Positions 53,201 to 63,400 of a stretch of 64,000 nucleotides of DNA are shown piece after piece. The stretch is taken from the NCBI GenBank assembly GCA_964019165.1, contig OZ025272.1, positions 12,212,531 to 12,276,530 of the forward strand. The letters run 5' to 3'. The notes beneath the pieces were generated by a model, which was given only the letters and a program-made list of their open reading frames with translations, ran no database searches and was not told the DNA's origin. The position numbers and the translations under genes are program-made. This stretch comes from Mastigias papua. Taxonomy: Eukaryota > Cnidaria > Scyphozoa > Rhizostomeae > Mastigiidae. How positions within the stretch are numbered: position 1 is the stretch's first letter; every line of letters begins with the position of its first letter.

Positions 53201-56200
53201 AATTTTGGTCATTTTTCGGCAAAATACCAAGGCTATAGCCTTACTTTTTGGCTAAAAATCGCTCATTTTCATCACTTTTCAATCTACAATCAAACTCAAT
53301 CAATTTCAATTTTGGTCATTTGTCGGCAAAATACCAAGGCTATAGCCTTACTTTTTGGCCATAAATCGCTCATTTTCATCACTTTTCAATCTACAATCAA
53401 AATCAATCAATTTCAATTTTGGTCATTTGTCGGCAAAATACCAAGGCTATAGCCTTACTTTTTCGCCAAAAATCGCTCATTTTCATCACTTTTCAATCTA
53501 CAATCGAAATCAATCAATTTCAATGTTGGTCATTTGTCGACAAAATACCAAGGCTATAGCCTTACTTTTTGGCCAAAATTCGCTCATTTTCATCACTTTT
53601 CAAGCTACAATCAAAATCAATCAATTTCAATTTTGGTCATTGTTCGGCAAAATACCAAGGCTATAGCCTTACTTTTTGGCCAAAAATCGCTCAGTTTCAT
53701 CACTTTTCAATCTACAATCAAAATCAATCAATTTCAATTTTGGTCATTTTTCGGCAAAATACCAAGGCTATAGCCTTACTGTTTGGCCAAAAATCGCTCA
53801 TTTTCATCACTTTTCAATCTACAATCAAAATCAATCAATTTCAATTTTGGTCATTTTTCGGCAAACTACCAAGGCTATAGCCTTACTTTTTGGCCAAAAA
53901 TCGCTCATTTTCATCACTTTTCAATCTACAATCAAAATCAATCAATTTCAATTTTGGTCATTTTTCGGCAAACTACCAAGGGTATAGCCTTACTATTTGG
54001 CCAGAAATCGCTCATTTTCATCACTTTTCAATCTACAATCAAAATCAATCAATCTCAATTCTGGTCATTTTTCGGCAAAATACAAAGGCTATAGGCTTAC
54101 TTTTTGGCCAAAAATCGCTCATTTTCATCACTTTTCAATCTACAATAAAACTCAATCAATGTCAATTTTGGTCATTTGTCGGCAAAATACCAAGGCTATA
54201 GCCTTACTTTTTGGCCAAAAATCGCTCATTTTCATCACTTTTCAATCTACAATCAAAATCAATCAATTTCAATTTTGGTCATGTTTCGGCAAAATACCAA
54301 GGCTATAGCCTTACTTTTTGGCCAAAATCGCTCATTTTCATCACTTTTCAATCTACAATCAAAATCAATCAATTTCAATTTTGGTCATTTGTCGGCAAAA
54401 TACCAAGGCTATAGCCTTACTTCTTGGCCAAAAATCGCTCATTTTCATCACTTTTCAATCTACAATCAAAATCAATCAATTTCAATTTTGGTCATTTGTC
54501 GACAAAATACCAAGGCTATAGCCTTACTTTTTGGCCAAACATCGCTCATTTTCATCACTTTTCAATCTACAATCAAAATCAATCAATTTCAATTTTGGTC
54601 ATTTGTCGGCAAAATACCAAGGCTATAGCCTTACTTCTTGGCCAAAAATCGCTCATTTTCATCACTTTTCAATCTACAATCAAAATCAATCAATTTCAAT
54701 TTTGGTCATTTTTCGGCAAACTACCAAGGCTATAGCCTTACTATTTGGCCAAAAATCGCTCATTTTCATCTCTTTTCAATCTACAATCAAAATCAATCAA
54801 TCTCAATTTTGGTCATTTTTCGGCAAAATACCAAGGCTATAGGCTTACTTTTTGGCCAAAAATCGCTCATTTTCATCACTTTTCAATCTACAATCAAAAT
54901 CAATCAATTTCAATTTTGGTCATTTGTCGGCAAAATACCAAGGCTATAGCCTTACTTTTTGGCCAAAAATCGCTCATTTTCATCACTTTTCAATCTACAA
55001 TCAAAATCAATCAATTTCAATTTTGGTCATTTTTCGGCAAAATACCAAGGCTATAGCCTTACTTTTTGGCCAAAACTCGCTCATTTTCATCACTTTTCAA
55101 TCTACAATCAAAATCAATCAATTTCAATTTTGGTCATGTTTCGGCAAAATACCAAGGCTATAGCCTTACTTTTTGGCCAAAAATCGCTCATTTTCATCAC
55201 TTTTCAATCTACAATCAAAATCAATCAATTTCAATTTTGGTCATTTGTCGGCAAAATACCAAGGCTATAGCCTTACTTTTTGGCCAAAACTCGCTCATTT
55301 TCATCACTTTTCAATCTACAATCAAAATCAATCAATTTCAATTTTGGTCATTTTTCGGCAAAATACCAAGGCTATAGCCTTACTTTTTGGCCAAAAATCG
55401 CTCATTTTCATCACTTTTCAATCTACAATCAAACTCAATCAATTTCAATTTTGGTCATTTTTCGGCAAAATACCAAGGCTATAGCCTTACTTTTTGGCCA
55501 AAAATCGCTCATTTTCATCACTTTTCAATCTACAATCAAAATCAATCAATTTCAATTTTGGTCATTTTTCGGCAAAATACCAAGGCTATAGCCTTACTTT
55601 TTGGCCAAAAATCGCTCATTTTCATCACTTTTCAATCTACAATCAAAATCAATCAATTTCAATTTTGGTCATTTTTCGGCAAAATACCAAGGCTATAGCC
55701 TTACTTTTTGGCCAAAAATCGCTCATTTTCATCACTTTTCAATCTACAATCAAAATCAATCAATCTCAATTTTGGTCATTTTTCGGCAAAATACCAAGGC
55801 TATAGGCTTACTTTTTGGCCAAAAATCGCTCATTTTCATCACTTTTCAATCTACAATCAAAATCAATCAATTTCAATTTTGGTCATTTGTCGGCAAAATA
55901 CCAAGGCTATAGCCTTACTTTTTGGCCAAAAATCGCTCATTTTCATCACTTTTCAATCTACAATCAAAATCAATCAATTTCAATTTTGGTCATGTTTCGG
56001 CAAAATACCAAGGCTATAGCCTTACTTTTTGGCCAAAAATCGCTCATTTTCATCACTTTTCAATCTACAATCAAAATCAATCAATTTCAATTTTGGTCAT
56101 TTGTCGGCAAAATACCAAGGCTATGGCCTTACTTTTTGGCCAAAACTCGCTCATTTTCATCACTTTTCAATCTACAATCAAAATCAATCAATTTCAATTT

Positions 56201-56446
56201 TGGTCATTTTTCGGCAAAATACTAAGGCTATAGCCTTACTTTTTGGCCAAAGATCGCTCATTTTCATCACTTTTCAATCTGCAGTCAAAATCAATCACTT
56301 TCAAAATTGGTCATTTGTGGGTCATTTTTGAGCTCAATCAATTTCAATTTTGGTCATTTTTCGGCAAAATACCAACGCTATAGCCTTACTTTTTGGCCAA
56401 AAATCGCTCATTTTCATCACTTTTCAATCTACAATCAAAATCAACG
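41260..56446. repeat. 107-bp tandem satellite array, about 140 copies (15.2 kb)
   Basis: The monomer is 107 bp by direct count and is repeated head to tail. It contains, in order, TTTCAATTTTGGTCATTT, CGGCAAAATACC, AAGGCTATAGCCTT, AC, TTTTTGGCCAAAAA and TCGCTCATTTTCATCAC. The two 14-mers are perfect palindromes. Copies differ by a few substitutions (for example TTTTTCGG or TTTGTCGG). A few copies are 106 bp (CGCCAAATACC variant at 47439, 48401, 49684 and 51288). The first 80 bp and last 150 bp are degenerate. Monomers have no ATG-led ORF: apparent 103-codon ORFs start at TTG and stop at the TAG of GGCTATAGCC in the third frame. Confidence 0.98.
47884..53550. repeat. Higher-order duplicated blocks within the satellite
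   Basis: Diagnostic monomer variants recur in the same order at offsets of 1283, 1390, 1604, 1497 and 856 bp (12, 13, 15, 14 and 8 monomers, the first four minus 1 bp). For example, the series at 48008-48690 recurs from 49291 and again from 50895, and 52071 recurs at 52927. This indicates recent multi-monomer duplication. Confidence 0.85.
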
Positions 56447-56579
56447 AATTTAGATGAAATGTAGTGCCTGAGTCATGTTGGTGCAAGACACGAAGAATAT
56501 ACTCGTACTTCGTGGTGAGAAGTGGTTCGTAGTTATTCGTCTTTGTATTGTTGAATCGATGGCAATGAATGTAGATTTT

Positions 56580-56760
56580 TGTCAGTGTTTGGCAAAATAC
56601 CAAGGCTGTAGCCTTAGTTCATTGTAAATATTGGCTGGGTCAGATCAATGTTATGTAGCAATATAATGAAGGATATTCAACTGTAGTCAGTTTTGAGTAA
56701 AATACCAAGGGTATAGTCTTACGTTTTGGGGGAAATTGGCTGATTTTCAGTATGTCTCAA
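56580..56760. repeat. Decayed direct satellite monomers outside the array
   Basis: GGCAAAATACCAAGGCTGTA and AGTAAAATACCAAGGGTATA are degenerate monomer cores in the same orientation as the array. They are separated from it by about 130 bp of unrelated sequence. Confidence 0.8.
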
Positions 56761-56770
56761 TGTGCACGTG

Positions 56771-56970
56771 AAGAATTGATTGATGTGTATTGTATATTGA
56801 AAAGTGAGGAAAATGATCAAATTTTAGCCAAAAAGTAAGGCCATAACCTTGGCATTATGCCTAAAAATGACCAAAATTGGATTTCATTGACATTGATTGA
56901 ATATTGAAAGTAATTAAAAATGCGTCAATGTTAGCCACTGTAACTTGGTATTATGAGTAAAATAACGATA
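56771..56970. repeat. Inverted, diverged satellite monomers
   Basis: One whole monomer (about 56796-56903) and parts of its neighbours read in reverse complement: GAAAAGTGAGGAAAATGA, AGCCAAAAAGTAAGGC, AATGACCAAAATTGG. Both palindromes are mutated. Confidence 0.85.
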
Positions 56971-57176
56971 AAGATGAATAAGCTTGTCCAAAAGTCAAGG
57001 CTAGAACTTCTATTGACGGAGATCTAAGAAGCAAGATCTGGAAAGGTGATAAAGGCTTGTTGATTGTACAGTAGATTCAACTAGTTAGTAATGATCTTTG
57101 GTTTTACAAGGCAATTGTATAAAACTAAACACAGACAAGATGTACAGAATTGCGTTAATATCTCACATAAGTGCAT

Positions 57177-57182
57177 TTTATT
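57177..57182 (-). terminator. Nup93 poly(A) signal AATAAA
   Basis: AATAAA on the minus strand, about 140 bp after the Nup93 stop codon; the region between is a plausible 3' UTR. Confidence 0.65.
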
Positions 57183-57323
57183 TGTCACCTGTGTTTCTCA
57201 AGTTACTGGCCATTTGGATGTAGGACACAATTTGTGGTTAATATGAGCTTCAGACTTTTGCTGTAGTGAACGTCCAGTCCTCAAATCATATGCTGTGACA
57301 ACTGTTGCATTCTCAATAGCAAC

Positions 57324-57443
57324 TTAATTCATCAACACTTCGATTTGCACCAAACGAGCATTGCTATCACCCGGCAAACGGTATGGCAAGAGGCCAGCAA
57401 ATGTGACAATTGACCTTGCCTCTCCTCTAAGACTGTCAAGATA
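57324..57443 (-). CDS. Nup93: Nup93 last exon with stop codon
   Basis: Acceptor CCTTTAG. It reads [20 protein letters not shown], then [16 protein letters not shown], then TAA (57324-57326). The final NARLVQ.EVLMN is the invariant Nup93 C-terminus. Confidence 0.96.
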   Translation of the reverse strand, partial: YLDSLRGEARSIVTFAGLLPYRLPGDSNARLVQIEVLMN

Positions 57444-60400
57444 CTAAAGGCAAATGTACGGATAACTTTCAAAGTACAAAATAAAAACTACAGGTAATGT
57501 TATAGATTCAGAGTAATGTTCCTAATTCGATGTAAGGCAAGGTCTTGTGGAATTCTGAGGTGTAATATACGCTAGTAATTGTGACATACATTTCATTAGA
57601 ATGAAGATATGGAATACGACTCCTACATTAACTGGAATCACAAGACAAAACGGGAGATAGTCATCTCCTGGATTTCAGATAAATCATCAAAACCTAAAAT
57701 AATATAGAACTTACACTCTGCTTCTCAGTTTCAACTCTCCTACGAAATGATCTGTTTACAATGTCCTCATCAGACCTTCGACAGGGTAAAGAAAAAATGA
57801 ACTTAGATAACACTATGATCCAAGAACAAAACCACATTCGCTACTTTTGCAGGATATCGTACAATTCAGATTGAATTCTCGATTGTGTGCTAATGGAAAC
57901 TTCTATTCAAACAAGTTCCTCAAACAGGTGTCCAAAAAAACTATAACTTATGAAAGCGAAAAAAAATAACTCACTTCACTTGTCGATATTTACTGTAAAG
58001 AATATTCATAACGGCCAACAGCAAATCTGGTACACATTGCTTTACCTAAATTAATTTCAGAAAAATAAATTATTACAAAATTAGTTCAGGTGTTACAGAA
58101 TCTGTCTTCCTTCGACAAAGTCAACTTGAAAATTCTCAAAGAATATTCTAGAGGCCAAAAGATAACCCATGAAAATATGGCTTGTCTTCATCCAATATAT
58201 CAAAATACATTCTCATTTCTTGATTTATACGGTTGTTGCTATTTAAAATTAACTGTGACATCGCCGCAAACTTTTGTGTATTTTCTTTCAGACAATGGAA
58301 ATATATATTGCAGCGGTCAACACCAATATAAAAATTTTGGAGAAAACGCTCACCTCATCGGAGAACTGACGAAACTCTGCCACTTTCTGTTCGACGATGT
58401 CCGTTGCAAATGGTAGAAGTTTAATCTTTTTCATTGTCTATAAAAACCGGACAACGGAGACAATAATCAACAATTCAAACTTAAAATAAAACATTAGAAA
58501 TGCAGTCAAATAGGGGAAATTGTTCAGATGAGGAAGTTCCACTTTCAGGCCATTATTTGAGATGGAACTGCAGATCTCTAGGAGTACACCAATAGTGTTA
58601 GAAGACAGGAATTAACAATATGTAGAGGAAAATTTCAGGGTATCGTGAACCGTCTCTCCATGTTGCTGCCTGAAATTTTCCCATCACTTTATTCCTGGGA
58701 TTTAATACATTTCGAACAAGTCCATGGCTCTAGAGGTAGCATCTTATACTTGTTAACTGGACGCTTTCATTTCCAACAGTGATGTGTATTACTTCTGTAA
58801 ATACGTTTGATTGCTTGCTAATACATAAAATCATCCTCATAGATTAATGAACACTGCTCAAACCAGTGCATAAGAAAAGTGATTTTATAACTATTATCAT
58901 ACAAAAAGATAAAAAATCTCACTTCAAGTGCAAGGTCGTATTGCTCTGAATGATATAAATCAAAGAAGTACATCAAATCAAGCAGCACATAGAATGTTCC
59001 AGATTTCGCTTTCGACGCCTTGCAACCCCGAGATTTATATCTGAAATATAAAAACAAGGAAAATATCATAAAATGGTCAGGTTATTATCAAAGTCCCACA
59101 TCTAGCTAAAGACCAAAAATCAACAGGATATTTAAGTTGTATGTGAACAGGGTACAATGTCACCGCAGCGCGTAGGTAAAACGATTTAAGATTACACAAC
59201 CATTTTCCACATGGCAAAGAATAATCAATGGGCGAAAACCGAGGCGGTTTAAAAATGACTAAAAGGTAATGCAATATGGCTATAAAAGAAAAACTTGGAG
59301 TATGCAAGAGAAATAGGAAAAACATAAAAAGGCTAAGAATAGAGACTTAATAGAAGAGATGTGACATTTTTTAATACGCTTATTTCATAGACTAGATGCA
59401 GCTAAAGAAGTTGGGATAAGCGCGCCCATGTTTCGGGGTACTGATTGTACTAACTATAGCGTCTATGGCACGGAATATTGACTGTGCAGTATGATTCAGT
59501 TGTCTACGTGCATCGTACTAACATCCAGGCCATAAATCTGAAGCGTGTTACTTTCATTCATGTTTGTGAGCTTCATGTTGGAGAAAGGAAACACAAACCT
59601 ATCCGCTATAGAAATTCCAATTGTCTGTAGCCGTTCTCTTGCTGAATGTGGCCCATTTGACAGGGAGGCAACCTACAATTCAGTAAGAAGCTCGTTGAAT
59701 TATCCCGTAAGATCAGGAGTCAACCAATAGCCGAAAAGTAAACAAACACTTTGTCATGCAACATAGGCAGAGTCTTGAACAAATCATAAATATGAAACAA
59801 CACAGCGAACTGCGAAGTAACAAACCTGACACAAACGACGGTTTAAAATTTCCAGGACTTTCTCGTGATTCTGAAAAAAAAATCAAAATGGAAAAGTCTA
59901 GAAACTTTAAATTGGGATTAAGAATTATCAGAGGTATATTATTTCCGGCTAGTTACATATTATTCTCCCTAATCATTTTATAATCAAAATATTTCTACAA
60001 ATCAAAGTATATTGAATATTTACAAAACTAACATATAAACTATACATCTATATAGAATTATGGACAAATATGAAAATAAATGTCTATATCAGTAAAAAGA
60101 AACAATCACACACACACGCACACGCACACGCACACGCACACACACACACACACGCACACATACACATATGTCGAGCATTGTTGAGTATTGTTAAGCGGAG
60201 GGTGGCCCAGAACTCTCGACTTTCACTTAACACCTACTAAATTTCGCAGCAACCTCAACCTTGTGTTCAACTTTCTGGCCTGTGCACATACGTAGAAACT
60301 GCATTTTCGAGCATACGCTACAGTCCAGCACCTGGCCAAACACACCCTACAACACTTTAACAACATCTCAAGCAATAGAAATGTCGAGCACTTCTTCTCG

Positions 60401-63400
60401 AGAATTTTGAAATTGATCAAATTTCTCATTGTCAGTGCAACATCACTCGATATCACTCGACATTACTATACAAGGTAGCCAAATGCTCTCGACATTTGTC
60501 GAGTGGAAAGTCAAGAACGTTTGGCTGGGGTTTAAAACTATGCAAATAGATAGAGAGAAAATTTAATGCGCTTTGATATACAGCAAAGTAGTTAAGTCAC
60601 AACTAAAATCATATAAAAAAAGATGGAGTTCAGCAGTCAGCTAAAATGCTTCCAAATCTTTTGAAACTACACCCAGTCACAGTTAGATCTATACTTTGTC
60701 TTCATATTTCAGCAGTAGAAGCTTCATACGACAATGGAACTTCACTCACTTCAGCAAGATCATATAAACCAGCTGCATCTTCAAATCGACCTTTTGATTC
60801 TGCATCTCCTGCCACTTGTGAAATTATATTTGATGTAACCAGTTTGAATTTTTCTATACACCCAGGCTAGAAATAAAATCACGTGTTTAAAGTACACAAA
60901 TAATGAAGTAAAGAAAACTCTTGATATGGTTTGTCAGTTCTTGGTTGATAAATGAATTATTCGATCAACGAGTTGTTTTGTTTGATCAGGATCCATATCT
61001 AAGAAAATGGCATGCAACAATACATTTTAGGATGATTACTCATCAGTGCCAAATAAACATGGGGTCTCAAAAATGGGGGGCAGCTTATGTCTAAAAAAGT
61101 AATATAAGAGAATCTTAACATCTTAATATAAGAGAGGATGGGACTATAGAGCAGATGAAGGTCCAAACATACAAAATTATTTCAACGATACAGTTTTCAT
61201 TTAAATCAAAATTATAGAGCTATATCCGTTAAATTTAGACAAAATAACGGCATCTTGTAGAGACGGACAAAATGGCTGTGATCAGGATATTCTTGGCAAG
61301 TACACTCTGACTTGGATTCAAAAATACAAAACTTACTAAGCGAGGGGGTACTGAGAAGCAAAGAGGTGGGAAAACCTTTGGAAAGATAATAACTTCCCTC
61401 CCCATTTATTTTGCACTGAATAATAGTTCACTCTTAAAAGTACATAACATTTGTATACTATGGCTAATGATGCACTAATGATGCACTGAACAGGTCAGAC
61501 CAAAACCAAGTCAAATCAAACACAATAACCATTATCAAAATTCAAGAAAAGTTCTTGAGAGCGGCGATTATTAAGACGGTTCTGAATGCTAAAGGGAAAC
61601 CCGACTGAAATTGCTGGCAACCATTTCATGTTCAATTAAACTAAGGGTTTCATGTGCAACACCTAGAAGGGCTAAAGGTCGTCATTCGAAATATCATGAC
61701 GGATTAAAATCCATCAGAATACAGTAAGCTCTAATCAAATTTGAAAGACAATAGGTAACCATGATTTGGCAAATATCTTAGATCAACATTCTTGGAAACT
61801 TATTCATGCTATTTAATGAAAAGCATCCATATCATAACAAGCTAAAAAAACTAATGATGGCATATAATCAAAGCTAAAAACTCACAAAATATAAAAAAAT
61901 GGGTATTCAGTGTTGAGGATAAACCGCATAGTATAAAATATTTCAGCGAAAGAGTCTAAATAAAAATATTAACCTTTCTTGAACCATCTTCATTCAATTT
62001 TCCAAGCAGCATTTCAAACTATTAGCAAAATAAATTTTAGACTGATTATTTGGTGTATAGAAAAGACAACACAAAAACCTTAAACCAGTGATTTTCCAAT
62101 GATAATCATACTCAACAAAGCACTCATGGAACAATCATGGAACTGAACGATATTTAATTCCTGTCGATTCGACAACTTCTAGAGAATCAATATCTTTGTA
62201 CATTTTCCCATAAATACACTTATGACTATCAGGAAGTAGGCCTAACTTCAAAGAAACAAACCTCTCTTGTTTCCAAGACCAATTCACTAACACAACTTGC
62301 AAAAACACTCTCATTATTCGGCCCCTTCATGTTTCTGTGGGAAAAAACAGATTCGAACAACAAATTTTCCAGAGAAAATATTGTTGAAGATGTAGTGTAT
62401 TGTAAATGAGATCGATTAGAAAAGAGTTACTGCTCCAAATAACAATCTACCAAGCCAACAATTTTTCAAGTTCCCTATGCAGCTCTAACAACGTTGTTCT
62501 CTGACTTTCAGGGTGCTTGGAACAAGTGAACTAAGGGTATTACAGTTCTAGAAGCACAAATCAGAATACTAGATCATGGTACAGCGACCATGGCCAAAGT
62601 TCAGGACTGACAGCAGCAATTACATGCGGCGAACCCACATATGAATTCATTCTATAGCCAATCCTGCGTTAACCTTGTAGTTATGGCAACAAGCAACAAA
62701 GAGCACATTGGTTTCGGCAGCAGAGTTCTTTTCATTGCAGGTGTAAACCCTGTTTTTCGCCGAGTCACCATCACCCAATATCCTTGCAGTTTCAAGATAT
62801 AATTGAAATGTATCTCAATTCGAAAATCAGAACATCGCAAAAGACAATACAAAAGATACTTCAATTAGACTAAATATAATATTCAGCATTTTAACTATTA
62901 TCTACTTAGTTATATTTTCAAATGCAAATCTTTTCGAACTTGGCTACAAGCCAGGAGCTGGCGAGAGATTCTCGAGGCGTGGAAAATTTTTTCAGGAGCC
63001 AGCCCCTTAGCCCTTCCCTGCCCTTTGAATTTGCATACAGTGTGTCACTTTCAAAATATTAAGCAAATCAGCATTTGCTGAAGGGTCACCCTCCTAAAAT
63101 TAAATGAAATACGAAATATATATGAAATATGAAATATTATGATGAAGATGGCCTAGAAGAAATTAGTCATTTATTTCGATGATCATGACTACCGTAAATG
63201 ATCGATTAAGCGGCGCTTAATACAGTTCTTAGGTGTCTAGGCGCTGCAGCGCTTAAATTGAATGCGGCGCTTGTATACTTATACCTATCAACAATTGCTG
63301 CGCTTATATGATTGCGGCACTTAATCGAGTAGCGGCGCTTAAGCGATCATTTACGGTACTCAATAAAATCCCTCTAATCAAAGCTTACATATTGAAAAGG

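Noticed and set aside
41369..56331. Array of 103-aa proteins as a tandem gene family
   Set aside because: TTG starts, frame cycling by monomer length and identical stop placement show a satellite artefact.
41260..56446. CRISPR array
   Set aside because: There are no repeat-spacer alternations: the whole 107-bp unit repeats, and the context is eukaryotic.
58090..58416. 108-codon plus-strand ORF between ESRP and Nup93
   Set aside because: It overlaps a well-supported Nup93 exon on the opposite strand and has no family resemblance.
60238..60279. Candidate missing Nup93 exon ([14 protein letters not shown])
   Set aside because: Phases and splice sites fit, but similarity is weak and it may lie in a foldback repeat; not annotated as coding.
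62674..62815. Open stretch on minus strand ([14 protein letters not shown]...) with AG and a weak GTTAAC donor
   Set aside because: No match to Nup93 at that point in the protein, and the flanking exons join in frame without it.
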